In this document: positions 1 through 11,887 of the stretch, piece after piece
Numbering within the stretch: the stretch's first letter is position 1
Layout: each line of letters begins with the position of its first letter
Assembly: GCA_047495785.1 (NCBI GenBank)
Contig: JBLDXI010000020.1
Coordinates: 620,001 to 684,000 of the forward strand
Direction: 5' to 3'
Origin: Lepidodermella squamata
Taxonomy: Eukaryota; Gastrotricha
DNA length: 64,000 bases
Position numbers and translations under genes: made by a program
Notes under the pieces: generated by a model
Database searches by the model: none
What the model saw: only the letters and a program-made list of their open reading frames with translations
Told to the model about the DNA's origin: nothing

Positions 1-1130
1 CTCGCCTGGTGTCCTGGCGGTCAAGTTTTCTTGATAATGGCCGTGCTCGTCCGCTGTTTTCAGGCGATAGGCTGTTCTATGTGCGTAACGGCGGCTTTTG
101 CGGTTATTGCCAAAGAATTTCCGGCAAACACAGCTACGTTTATCGGATTTATCGAACTTTTCGAAGGCTTGGGTTTCATGTCTGGACCACCAGGTTGGCC
201 ATTTCAGTATCAAATGTATAGTTACTAACTAAATTGACGATTTCTAGTCGGAGGTGGTCTATACCAGCTCGGCGGATTTCCTCTCCCGTTTTTCGCAGCC
301 GGCGGATGTCTGCTATTATTCGGCATTTTAGCTCAGATTACACTCAGCTGTGGCGAACGAAGCCCTGACGCCCCCGAGGAGGAACAACCAATAAGTCTAA
401 AAAGCTTCTTTTCGAACGGCGTTGTCATTTTAAGCGGTCTCTTCGCGGTTTCAAGTGCAATTCTCGTGACGAGTTATGATCCCAGTCTTCCGCAAGAGCT
501 AGGTAAGATCCGTAAAGCCATTAAATTTTGTGACTTAAATTTTGCAAATTTAGCCAATCGTGATTCTATATTTCTAAATCTATCCCTTGTTGGCCTTGTG
601 TTTTTCCTCGACTCGGTAACTTATGCTCTCGTGTCGCCGGTTGTTGGCTACATTTCTGACAAAACTAATAAAAATTTCCTTCTTGTGGTAAATTTTGACT
701 GTGGACATTGAACTTGGTCTAAATTGAGTTATACTCACAGGCTATCGGACACATCGGATTTTTAGTCGCTTATCTGCTAATGGGACCACTGCCATGGCTG
801 CCCATTCCGAGTAACGAATTCTGGCCTATTATTTTAGCTGTTACCTTGGTTGGAATCTCTGTCTCCTTCGGTTTCATGCCAACTTTCCCAGCCATGATCG
901 AAGCATGCGAGAAAGCCGGCATGGAGAAAAATACTGCGCTACTTGGCCTGGTGTCCGGTTTTTTCTCGTCAGCGTCTAGCTTCGGCTCGTTTATTGGGCC
1001 ATTGCTTGGTGGCTATTTGACCGATACCCTTGGGTTTGCTTGGGCAAATTCCGTTATGTGCTTGTTTCCGATTTTTAACCTATTGTGCCTTGCTATATAT
1101 GCGGTTCATTCTAAAATTTCGGTGCATTGA
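1..1130 (+). CDS. SLC18B1-like MFS transporter, copy 1 (5' end outside window)
   Basis: Membrane transporter of the major facilitator superfamily, closest by eye to SLC18B1 (vesicular polyamine/amine transporter). Exons: <1..193, 248..502, 554..687 (684 also possible), 741..1130. Reading frame 1 is open from base 1, and the first visible residues align with the middle of copies 2 and 3, so the N-terminal half lies before the window. Visible marks are the LAWCPGG stretch, the AIGCSM helix, the GLGFMSGPP helix end and the SPVVGYISDK loop, a typical MFS inter-helix loop with acidic and basic ends. The C-terminal exon carries helices 9-12. It differs from copies 2 and 3 at the conserved DP..ANSQ loop (here ANRDS). 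Substrate is inferred from the family only. Confidence 0.85.
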
Positions 1131-1389
1131 TTTTGTATGGCTTGAGCTCATCACTGCTATACAACTTTCAAATATCGCATACTCCTGCTCTACTGGTGTT
1201 ATTTTCACAATCAGAATCGATTGGTCTTTATTTTATTTCAACGCTTTAAAGAGTCTCTTTGAAAACGAATCCGCTTATTTAAAACTTACGTCCCTTCCTA
1301 GTTTAGGTGGAAAAGTCATTAATTCTAGTTTTATTTGGCAATGAAGGTCTAGGCAATCGGTCGAACACCAGATTGGGATTATAATAGGG

Positions 1390-2967
1390 ATGGCAGCGAT
1401 TGACGACGACGAAAGCGTGCCGATTCGGGAACCTGAAGACGCACTGATCAATGCCGCAATCGTCGAAGCCCCGCCTCAAGTCGCTGTCGTCGATCCTAAT
1501 GCTAGCAATTCACAAAACGCTTCTTTCATCGCTTTGTTCAGGGAGATGACATGGCGACAGCGTATCACAGTATTCACGGCTGCTTTCGTCAATTTTACTG
1601 CTCTTTGTTGCTTTTCTATGATGGCCCCGTTTTTACCCCTTGAAGCGACTGCTAAGGGTAGGCGACCCCAAAATAAACATTTTCAGTGTTTTTCATTGAA
1701 ATGATGTAACAGGAATAAATGACACAACAGTCGGCATAATATTCGCTTGCTTTCAGTTCGTCATGTTCGTATGCAGCATTATCTTCGGCCGCTATATCAC
1801 GGCGATCGGTGCGAGATTCATGTACATCGGCGGAATATTAATTGGCGGGTCGTGTACGATACTGTTTGGATTTCTCGAATGGTGCCCTCCCGGTATGACC
1901 TTCGCCGGGATGGCTATAGCCTGCCGCACTGTCGAAGCCATCGGCTGCTCGATGAGTCAAACTGCGTCGACAGCGGTTATCGCCAACGAATTTCCTGACC
2001 GGGTTGCGACAATTCTTGGGACGTTAGAAGCAGTTACTGGACTAGGCTTGATGCTGGGTCCAACTATTGGAGGCGCATTATACGACCTGGGCGGATTTTT
2101 CTTGCCATTTGTTGTGGTTGGCGCTGTTTTCTGTTTGGCTGGCGTGGTCGCGTCTTTCATGCTGCCTGAAATAGCTATACCACCGCAAAAAGATCGAGGC
2201 GCTTTGGCGATAAAATTTGTCAAAGTTCCCGCTGTCATCGTTTGCGCCATTTCCGTCTTCATATGTGCCACGATGATGTCCTTCTTTGATCCGATTTTAT
2301 CAAAACAGCTAAGTGAGTTTATCCGAGTTTCTTTTTGCTTTTATTTGATTGCAATTCTATGCCTAGTTGTTATTGATCCGAATCTCGCGAATTCTCAAAT
2401 TTTGATTGGACTGGTTTTCCTTGTTATGCCGGGTCTGTATGCTTTCTTATCTCCGTTCGTTGGCTATCTCGCTGACACTTTCAAGCATCAACTGCCCCTT
2501 TTGGTGAATTGAGCAGTTTTGTTATCTCATTATTAATCTTGCTTAATTTTTAGGTACTCGGCAGCTTTGGGTTCATTGTCAGCTTCGTTCTGATGGGACC
2601 ATGCCCGCTATTGACTTTTCTACCCGTGAAAACGTTGTGGCTATTGATAGTCGCCCAAGCCCTCATGGGTCTCTCTTGTCCCTTCTCTTTCATGCCAGCT
2701 TTTGCGATCATTAACAAGGATTGCACAGATGCTGGTCTGCCGAGCGATCTGGATTTGTTCGGCCTGATATCCGGCTTTTTCGGTTTCAGTTTCAATCTCG
2801 GTGCATTTGCGGGCCCGCTCATTGGTGGCGTGCTCATGCAGCATTTCGGCTTCGAATGGGCCACTTCAATAATGAGCCTGGCACCTTTGCCGGCTCTTTT
2901 TGCAATGGCTTGTTACGCTATATCGAAATGCCAGCGACGCAGCAGCCCAATCGAACCATACGCCTGA
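1390..2967 (+). CDS. SLC18B1-like MFS transporter, copy 2
   Basis: Complete 12-helix MFS transporter of about 472 residues, as expected for SLC18B1 (human about 456). Exons: 1390..1657, 1713..2312, 2367..2503, 2554..2967. The N-terminus is acidic and cytoplasmic. Helix 1 ends with the family motif MAPFLPLEA; then come GINDTTVG, the RFMYIGG loop, GLGLMLGP, the SFFDPIL pair and PFVGYLAD. The intron 2313..2366 is 54 bases and in frame, so a retained-intron form would keep the frame, but paralogue alignment favours splicing. The ATG at 1390 is the first in frame and fits the family N-terminus. It sits 259 bases after copy 1 on the same strand. SLC18B1 proteins load polyamines or amines into vesicles by proton exchange; this role is assumed, not shown. 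Confidence 0.9.
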
Positions 2968-3124
2968 CAAAGTCGAAGATCAATTGTTATTTTAACCGGT
3001 GGCTACCTTCTTCTATATTTCAATCTTTTTTATATTTTTTATGGTCCAATCACTTAGACGCACCTTTATCTGATGACATAAAATCATTTCCTTCGCTAGA
3101 GTTTGTCTTTGTTTTTGATGAAAA

Positions 3125-4746
3125 ATGGATGAAGAATCGAAGAGTGTGGGGTACAATGACGCGACTCCGATTATATCGGGTAAACAATCCGCTGCTGGGT
3201 TTTACGGCTCCGTACATTCTATAAAGGGAAGCGGAGAGCCGGCTGCTGAACAGGATATGTCAGTTTTGAAGCTGCTGAGAGAAATGTCATGGAAGAAAAA
3301 ACTTACTGCGATTACTGCGGCTCTCGTCAATTTTTCCGCCCTAGCGTGTTTTGCGATAATGGCCCCCTTTTTACCGTTAGAGGCTGCTTCTAAAGGTAGG
3401 CATGGACTTATTTTTGTACGAAATAATTCAATTATGAAGAAAGGCATCGATGATACTGCCGTTGGTGCGATTTTCGCATGTTTTCAATTGGTAACGTTCA
3501 CGTCTAGTTTGTTTCTCGGTCGTTTCATGTCTGCAATTGGTCCTCGTTTCATGTACATTGCTGGTATCTTACTTGGATCCGTGTGCACGATTTTATTCGG
3601 ACTGCTGGAATGGTGCCCACCGGGTAGTGTATTTTTAGGCATGGCCATAGCGTGTCGGTTAGTTGAGGCTCTGGGAGCCGCTATGTGCCAAACTGCTTCC
3701 ATGGCCATTCTCGCAAATGAGTTCCCTGACCGTGTCTCAACTGTAATGGGCTTACTGGAGACTTTCGCCGGACTAGGCTTGATGGCAGGACCTCCAATAG
3801 GGTTCGAAGTCTCGTTTTCAATTAGGTAGCACTGAAATCATATAATTTTGTGGTTAATTAACACAGAGGGGTGCTATTCGAGCTTGGTGGCTTTTTCTTA
3901 CCCTTTTTGGTTGTTGGCCTGGTGTTTTTCTGCACCGGACTGGTTGCGTTGTACATCTTACCGCCGCAAATAGTCGCAGCCCCAAAAGATCGGAGTGCTT
4001 TGTTCAAATCATTCATTAAGATACCAACAGTACTCGCTTGTGGATTGGGCGTTATTACAACAGCTACCATGATAACGTATTTGGATCCTACCCTTGCGCC
4101 GCATTTAGGTGGATTAATGTCTTTTCTAGCCTAAGTTTTTATCAAATATTATATTTTACTTACAGCTGAAGTGGATCCTGCCCTCGCCAACTCCCAAGCC
4201 CTTATTGGGCTCATTTTTCTGGTGGAGCCATGTTTATACGCAATTCTTTCGCCATTCATTGGTTATATATCCGATGTTGCCAAGTACCCTTTGCCGCTAT
4301 TAGTAAGCCATTCGATTATTAATTTGTCTCTGCCTTAAAAACACGTATAAAATCAGGCAGTGGGAAATGCAGGATTCATTTTAGCCTACTTACTTCTTGG
4401 ACCATGTCCTCTTTTCGGAATTCCCCCGAAAATGCTGTGGCTGACAATAGTATCGCTGGCCCTACTTGGAGTTTTCATATCCTTCTGTTTCATGCCGGCG
4501 TTTTCAGCAATGAACAGGGCGGCCGTTTCTGCTGGTCTGCAGAATGATATTGATCTCTACGGTATTATCGCCGGGTTTTTCGGTTCATCTTTCAATTTTG
4601 GGGCTTTTATTGGACCATTGCTTGGCGGTATTTTAGTGCAAAATTTCGGCTACGAAGTTGCCACCAGTATTGTTGCTTTATTTCCTTTGATTAATTTGAG
4701 CGTTTTAGCGGTGCTTGGCATCTTCGCTTGGCGATCAGGTCTTTGA
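3125..4746 (+). CDS. SLC18B1-like MFS transporter, copy 3
   Basis: Third tandem paralogue, about 465 residues. Exons: 3125..3395, 3444..3801, 3867..4108, 4166..4302, 4357..4746. It shares MAPFLPLEA, GIDDTAVG, RFMYIAG, the LDPTLAP pair and PFIGYISD with copies 1 and 2. It carries an intron at 3802..3866, in the same place as the copy 1 intron 194..247, which copy 2 lacks. Copy 2 has therefore probably lost that intron. The acceptor at 3866 was chosen because it restores the GPPIGGVLFELGG reading of the family. The N-terminal cytoplasmic tail is longer than in copy 2 and unrelated in sequence. Role as for the family: a vesicular amine or polyamine carrier, inferred. Confidence 0.9.
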
Positions 4747-5149
4747 TTTGATATCATCAATTTTCTATTACTACGATTTTTGATTTGACATCACATGAAA
4801 AGTGCGACATTTTTTCACTTTAGACAAGTTAATTAGACAAAGCGTTGTGCAATCGGAAAGGTCCTGACGGAATTGTTGGCTGGCTTATTTGTAGTTTTTT
4901 CCATTGTTTCGTCTTTTAGCGTTTTTTGCAGAACTCGGGAAATTTGCACCATATTCAAAGGCTTCTGCCTTCGCACAGAAGTCATCCGTTGAAATACCAA
5001 TACTCGGTGCTACTGCTTATTTGCCCTCCAGCTCCCTTAGCTCTTTCAAGTGTTTCAATTCTTCCGTCACCCCCGAATATGCTATCGCAAGCTTGCAACA
5101 ATAAATTGTATCTTTAGACTTTTAATTTCTACTGTTGGTTTTTATTCGC
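4747..5149. other. Intergenic region before RFC1
   Basis: About 400 bases between the MFS cluster and RFC1, both on the plus strand. It should hold the 3' UTR of MFS copy 3 and the RFC1 promoter/5' UTR. No convincing coding exon or clear core-promoter motif was found. The short open frames at 4904-5117 have no recognisable content. Confidence 0.5.
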
Positions 5150-8100
5150 ATGGACATACGAAAGTTTTTCGGCGGAAAATCACCTGCTGCTCCTGCAGCT
5201 ACTGGGGCATCAGCTGCCCCTTCGGCAACCCTTGGAGAATTCAAGAAGCAGCTGAAATCGCAAGAATCTACAGCGAAATCGCCTGATGTCAAGTCACCGG
5301 TTCGCTCCTCCCCTCGAAAGAGCGCTTCAAAGCCGGAGCCACCGAAATCAAAGGCGAGTAGCAAAGCTTCGGCGAAGAAGATTAACGATGATGACGATTC
5401 TGTGATAGCTTTGTCTCAATCGCCACCCGCCTCTGTCAAAGAGAAAGTTAAAAAATCGAAAAAAACCGATGTCAATGAGGAAAAAGCGAATAAGAAGGTC
5501 AAAGCTAAAGGCGCCGAGTCAAAGGAAGTTGCCCCGCCTAGTCGCAAAGAAAAGGAAAAGGAAAAAGCTTTCCAGCTGTTGGATGATGATGATGTTGATA
5601 TGAACGATTCGGGCGATGATTTCGTGCCGAAGCATCGTGACAGCCCGAAGAAGGCTGGTCGAAAACGCGCGTCTACCGCTGCTGTCGATGGCCCTAAAAA
5701 AGGACGTGGCTCTAAAACTATGATTTCAGACCACGAAGAAGAAGATGGGGCTGGTAGTAACAACGATGAAGAGGAAATTGTTCGGAAAAAAGCGAAGGTC
5801 GTGGCGAAGAGACGGAAAAACGAAGATGATAGCAATGATGGGGAAGACGCCAAGCCGAAAAAAGAACCAGCGAAGAAGAAAAAGGATGCTAGTGTGGTTC
5901 GAGTTTTCGACTCGGACGACGAAGACGATGAGGGCGTTGATAAGGAGGCTCTAAAGCATGAACGGCAACAAAAAGCCGCAATGAAAAGGGCCATGAAACC
6001 AGGTACGATTCATAATCTGTTACTCCTGTGTGTAAAATATCGAATTTTGTTTAGATTCTCACGGATTGCGGAACCAGGACATTACTGTTGCTGTTAGCAC
6101 CGCCACTGTTCATAAACCGAAAGAAGTAGCTCAAAAGCCGCAAAAGCCTAACGTGATACCTCCGGTGAAGGAAATTTCCGCCGAAGCCTTTTTCGGCACA
6201 GACCCTGTTAAGCATCAACCGCATCGTGAGGAGCCGCCCAAGCAAACGTCGCCGATGATAATTGACGAAAAGGAACAGGACAAACCTGCTACTCCCACTC
6301 CTAAGAAACCTGCGCCGACCAAACCGACGCCGAAAAGCAAGTCGAAGGAAAGCCGTAAGCTTAGCTCAACATCGGTTGAAGAATACGTGCTACATGCGCC
6401 TCTTTCCCCAAAAGCTGTCGATAATCATGAGACGAAGCCGGTCACTCCCGCGAAAACGCCGGGCGGCAAGTCAGTGGCCACCCCGCCGAGTGGAATGGGC
6501 GACCGTCGGCACTCGAATTACTTGCAATTCGTTAACCGCGAGCCGCCCAAGCATTTGGGCGAAAAAGAGTTACCCACCGGTAGCCCAACCTGCTTAGAAG
6601 GCCTTTCATTCGTGTTGACTGGGGTTTTGGAGTCTTTCGAGCGCGATGATTTGAAGGAAGCACTCGAGAAAATGGGTGCTCGAGTGGTTGGATCGATCAG
6701 CAAAAAGACAAATTACGTGGTTGTCGGGCGGGAAGCAGGTCCAGCAAAGTTGGAAAAGGTTAGCTCTACTTCTTCATGAAACATAAAGGTTTCGATAAAG
6801 GTATGCTTTTCCGTAGATTCGAGAGCTGAACATCCATCAGTTGGACGAAGATGGTCTAATTGAGTTGATCAAATCGAAGAATGCATCGAAAACCCCGGTC
6901 GCTTCGCAGAAGCCTGCACCGAGCCAGTCAGCCTCGAAAGCTAAGCAAGAGCCGGTGAAAGCAGAGCCTGTAAAACGACCACCATCTGCCACTCAGAAAT
7001 CCCCAGCCAAATCCGTAACTACGGAGGTTAAACCTGAGCGGAAGTTGCCTTCTACCTTAAGCCAACCGGTCAAGGCAGAGGCTATGAAAATTATGGAGCA
7101 GAAACAAGCATTATCTCAGCCGACTGGCAAACCCACGTTGCCCGCTGCCGCTGCTTCTGGACCAACTGAGCTTTGGGTTGAAAAATACAAACCGAAAATG
7201 GTGAAAAGCGTCGTTGGCCAGCAGGGTGATAGAAGCTGCGTTCAAAAGCTTCTGATGTGGCTTCGTAATTGGAAGAAAAATCTCGGCGTAAAGCCGAATC
7301 TCAATCCTTATGGTAGTCTTTCATGATTGAATTTCGCTTAAGTTTCAACTTTGTATTTTACTAGCTTCGAATCCAGATGGAGCTGGTTTGAAGGCAGCTC
7401 TTCTTTCCGGCCCTCCTGGAGTCGGCAAGACAACTTCCGCTCATCTGGTTTGCAAGGAACTTGGCATATCGTTAGTCGAAATGAATGCTTCAGACACCCG
7501 CTCGAAGAAAAGCTTGGAATCTTGGGTGTCCACTCTGTTGCAATCTCGGTCCATCGACGACTGCCACGGCAATAAAGCTCCCCAAAACCCTGATATACCT
7601 GAACACGTCTTGATCATGGACGAAGTCGATGGCATGGCCGGTAATGAAGATCGCGGTGGTATTGCTGAGCTCATTGGGCTGATCAAAAAGTCCAAGATCC
7701 CTGTCATCTGCATTTGCAACGATCGATCAGCGCAGAAAATCCGATCGCTTGCTAACTACTGCTTTGATTTACGTTTCCAAAAGCCGCGGCCCGAACAAAT
7801 TAAGGCGGCTATGATGTCGATTACGTGCAAAGAGGGCGTTAAAATCCCGCCCGAGTTCATTTCGGAAGTCATCGAAGCCACAAATTCTGATTTGCGTCAA
7901 GTCATCAATCAGGTACGGCTGGGTTCGCTTAGGAAATTTGATATTCAGCGTTTATTTTGCAGCTTCAAATGTATGCAAGTCAAAGCAAGGGCTCAATGGC
8001 GACGTGGCATGCTCGAAAGGACGTTCGCATGGGAATTTTCCAGCTCTCAGAGAAAATTTTCACCTACGAAGAAAACAAACATATGAAGGTACCAGATCGC

Positions 8101-9009
8101 ATGGAACTCTTCTTTCAGGACTACTCGCTCGTCCCGCTTTTCGTGCATGAAAATTACGCTCAAGTGTGGCCGCACAAGGCATCTGTGATGGGCGGCGGTA
8201 AGGCCACGCAGCGCAAAGCTGTTCGTTTGCTGGCTCAGGCCGCCGATTCGTTGAGCTTAGGCGATACCCTCGAGCGTGCGATTCGCACTTCGAACGATTG
8301 GAGTTTGCTTAGTGGCCAGGCTCTTCTCAGCTGTGCCATCCCGTCGTATTTGATGAGCGGATCAGGGCGGTCGAACAACTTCCCTGGCTGGTTTGGTAAA
8401 TTCTCCCACGCTGGCAAGGTTTCCCGCCTTTGCCGCCAGCTCGGGCTTCACACATCCCTGGCAACCGGAATCGCTGGTAACACAAGTTTCGCTCAGGACT
8501 ACGTCCCTGCTCTTCATCGTGCTGTTATCGACCCGTTGCTGCGTGAGGGTGAAGCCGGAGTGGCGAAAGTTATTCAAGTTTTCGAGTACTACGACCTGAT
8601 TCGCGAAGACTTGGACGCGCTGCTGGAGGTTGACATGTGGCCGAACCGGCCTGACGAGTGGAAACAAGTTGATAGCAAGGTGAAGGCCTCGCTCACCCGG
8701 CAGTACAACAAATCGGGTCACATGACCCATTACGCCATGTCGATTGTCAGTGGAGGTCGGAAACGGGGTGCGACTGCTGCTGAGGCTGACGATGAACTGG
8801 AGGGTCTCCTCGGCGAGGAAGAAGGAGGTTCTCGCGCGAATAACAATGAGTCCGGCAGTGAAAGTGACGATGACAACGACCCGATGATCAAAGCCAATGC
8901 TGGCAAGGGTCGTGGGCGAGGAACGACTGCAGGGGCTGCGGCCTCGACGCGAGGTGCTGCTCGTGGGGGTGGCCGCGGCAGCCGAGGCGGCCGAGGTGCC
9001 AAAAAGTGA
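5150..9009 (+). CDS. RFC1: Replication factor C subunit 1 (clamp loader large subunit)
   Basis: Large subunit of the RFC clamp loader, which opens PCNA and loads it on primer-template DNA in the nucleus. Exons: 5150..6002, 6055..6758, 6817..7312, 7365..7912, 7963..9009; about 1215 residues. The start MDIRKFFG is the conserved PIP-box-like N-terminus of RFC1. A long charged, Ser/Lys-rich disordered region follows. A BRCT domain at about residues 465-525 has the [10 protein letters not shown] and KKTNYVVVG motifs. The AAA+ domain has Walker [10 protein letters not shown] at about 699, Walker [10 protein letters not shown] at about 766 and the sensor ICICNDR. The RFC1 C-terminal collar follows. 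The last 35 or so residues are Gly/Arg-rich with RG/RGG repeats rather than the Lys-rich vertebrate tail. All key ATPase residues appear intact. Confidence 0.97.
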
Positions 9010-9187
9010 TACGTTCCGGGTAAAACGTGACCTTATGTGATTTTAGTCCTTGTATCTCGCTCGCCGCCATGATTTATCTCGATTTTTCAATTCGACGTTT
9101 GCGTTGATCAACGTGTTTTACGTTTCTTTTCCTAAAAATGATCGTTGCTCACTAGATACCGCTCAGGCATAACGAAGCATGGCTACG

Positions 9188-9193
9188 AATAAA
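9188..9193 (+). terminator. RFC1 poly(A) signal AATAAA
   Basis: Canonical AATAAA about 180 bases after the RFC1 stop. It lies just short of the opposing gene's own signal, so the two transcripts overlap tail to tail. Confidence 0.7.
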
Positions 9194-9219
9194 AACATTT
9201 TTGTATATCCAGTTCTTCT

Positions 9220-9225
9220 TTTATT
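9220..9225 (-). terminator. Poly(A) signal of the opposing membrane-protein gene
   Basis: AATAAA on the minus strand, 36 bases after the stop codon at 9261. Cleavage is expected near 9200, inside the RFC1 3' UTR. Confidence 0.65.
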
Positions 9226-9260
9226 AAATTCCCATAAAATATGAAACGGTAAAACGCATC

Positions 9261-10976
9261 TCAAGACCAAGCAACTTTTCTGCCAGGTTTAGCTGGTTTC
9301 TCACGGACAATTGGCGATACTGGCGGGGTGGGGTCGTTTAGGTAAGTTTTTGTCGCCAAAACCTGCGAAACGGCGTAGGCTAGGCCGAAACCAACGAAGA
9401 CTGCGCACGCCACAAGAGCGAGTGAAAGACGCTTCGGGCGCCACCATACGTTGCTGACTGAGCCGTTGATCGAATGCATGTAAGAAATGCCGATTCCAAG
9501 TGCCATTAATGCCAATGAGATGACAATGAGAAAAGAAAACAACAATCCAGACTTGGTTTCAGATAGCGGTATGCTTGGTATCCATCTCCTTTGCCTAAAA
9601 TTGAATTCAATAATAGTTAAGGCGTAAAAAATAGCATTCGTCAACTCACGAAATTTCTTCCTTGCAGCAGCAGAAGATTATTAGCAGCGTTAACGCCCCA
9701 AAGGCGAGCACAGCGACCGCAATCGCCAGGTAGGTGTAATGTAGTTTCAGCTTCGAATTCCTCTGCGTTGTCGTCGTAAGCCAGCCGTACAAATAAGGGT
9801 CTATCAGTGGCTGGTTCCAATCACCTGGTGAGTAAGGACCTCCTGGTGAATAAGGACCTCCAGGTGAATAAGAACCACCCGGTTGCGATTGTGGCGGATA
9901 TCCCTGGGGAGGTGGACCTTCGGGGAATCTTTGCGATTGGTCGATAGGGTAAGGCTGGTAATCAGGCCGATTCGCTGAAGGTCCTGGGATCATTACGACC
10001 TGCCCACCTGGTCCGATAACAACCACCGGCTGACTCGTCGTAGAGCGCGGTGTCAATAAGGGTGGGGCAGTGAAGGTCTGTTGATAGCGCGGCGTTAGTA
10101 ACGGCGGAACAGAGTAGTCCTGTTGCCAATATGGCAAGCTTGTCGAAGAGATGGGTAAAGGTCGGTTCGTTAAAAATGGATAGTTAGTCAAGTATGCGGG
10201 AGTGGTTGCAAATATTCGGGTTGTCTCTGGCAAAGGCGTTGATGGTAATCGACTATTCGATTTCTTTGAAGAGCCATAAACCTCGATGAATAAAGGTGCG
10301 GTATTTTTGTTGATTGAGCTGACGGAAATCGTGCCTTCAACAGCATTCTAATAAAAATGTATCGGTAATCAATTTTATTACCAGCTAATAATCTAAAATT
10401 TTACCTTGAACACGAAGATGTGCCACTGGTGGTTGGAGCCTATGAGAGGTGAAATGCTATCCTTTACAGGAGATATCACAAAGTGATTGCTCGTGTCGTA
10501 ATCTTTCGGCAGCAGTTCGGCCATTATCGGCGTCGAGGAACCGTAAGTGACAACAGAAACGTAAACTTGGTGCACAAAGTTGTAAACCGGGAAATCTTGG
10601 CGCCATGAAATTGGGTAACTTTGATGCAGCAGATAAACAGGAAGCCAATCTGACGGTAATTCCTGAGAATCGGAAATTCGATATTCGTGATGCTCATTTT
10701 AAAAAAAAACGTGCGTTATACCTGAGTCATTTCGAACATGGTTTCGATGTCTCGCACGTACCCAGGTGGATTGTAGCGATCGGGTGGTGCTGCGGTTGTA
10801 AGTGTGGCCGAGCTGGCATAGCGTAGACATACCGTGACTAAAATGATCAGCTTGGCTATAATTTTGGACACGCGCAAGTTAGGAGAAACCGGGAGTTTTC
10901 TTGCTTTGTTTGTCAGCCAACAGCAACTACACCAACAGAAATGCTCTGAGCTATAGCTATTTGAGCTGTCAATCAT
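9261..10976 (-). CDS. Tandem membrane-protein family, copy 1 (ectodomain plus three helices)
   Basis: Not recognised as a named family. Exons (minus): 10976..10722, 10662..10405, 10347..9650, 9594..9261; about 514 residues. An N-terminal hydrophobic stretch (IIAKLIILVTVC) acts as signal or anchor. An ectodomain with probable beta strands follows (segments such as WHIFVFK and PLFIEVYG). Next is a Pro/Gly-rich stalk with four SPGG-type repeats around 9830-9885. Then come helix 1 (LAIAVAVLAFGALTLLIIF), a Cys cluster, helix 2, a short loop with a WW pair, helix 3 and a basic tail. Exon order and the helix-2/WW-loop/helix-3 module match the next two genes upstream. The start is uncertain: 10976 is the nearest in-frame ATG before the signal segment, and an upstream exon is possible. 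Confidence 0.75.
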
Positions 10977-11887
10977 GCAGGTTTTTCTCTTCTGGTTTTC
11001 ATGAAATTTATGACCTAGATCGAATATATCTGTTGAGAAAAATAATTTCAAATTAAAATGTACGCCTTGAAATTTTGTTTACCCAGACAAATAAAACTAT
11101 CATACCTATGCGTATAAAAAAATAAATAAAATTTTGACAGGTGTATATACATGTCGCAAAGGTAAGATATTCAGACGTAAATTCGAAGCCGTGCGAGTCG
11201 CGATGGGCAATAAACGATATTTACATGTTTGCGCGGGCATAAAAACAACGGCGATTCCTTATATGCAGGGCGAGTATTTGCGATTTCGATAACAGGGACG
11301 CTGGCCACTGGTCACTTGGCTGCGAAATTTGAAAGACCGGCCGGCGACGCGCGCACACGCCATTTATATGAATGATTCGTACGCCGCTGTTGTCGCGACA
11401 GCGAACAATTAGCCGTTGCTAGGCTCGGCCCGCTGTGATTGTTTTCCTCAGCCGTCCGCCAGGCATTATTCACCGGCAAGTCACCATGTCGCATACATAT
11501 TTCAGTTTTTGCTTTAATTGTTTGAAATCGATTCGTGGGAAGTTGAAAATTTCCGGATTCGCGCAACACGTGCGAGAAGACGGAGCTAAAAGCATAAACT
11601 GTTTCCTCGACACAAAATCATCCAAAAAATGTGATGGTTTACGCATTGAAAAAATTTTATTGCTAGTTGAATCCGAACTTCCGCCGTGCTCTTCCGGTAA
11701 AGTCATAAAAGTTCAAGCTGGAGCGAATGACTCAAAATATAAAAAATTATGCTGTGTTTATTGCATTTTTTCAGCGATGAGATTCCATGTAAGGGATACA
11801 GTGAAAGGAAGAAAAGAGTGACATTTTGATATGTTTGAACATTCACACTGGACTCATGACATCAAAATTAGGTTGCAGTTCCAAATT
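10977..11887. other. Intergenic region between family copies 1 and 2
   Basis: About 910 bases holding the promoter/5' end of copy 1 and the 3' UTR of copy 2. A plus-strand open frame at 11435-11821 has no signal peptide, domain or splice support and reads like chance. No repeat or RNA gene was seen. Confidence 0.5.

Noticed and set aside
8730-9002. Minus-strand Pro/Arg/Ser-rich open frame opposite the RFC1 tail
   Set aside because: Mirror image of the GC-rich Gly/Arg codons of RFC1 on the other strand.
11435-11821. Plus-strand open frame of 128 codons between membrane-family copies 1 and 2
   Set aside because: No domain, splice signal or codon bias; it lies in a stretch expected to be promoter and 3' UTR.
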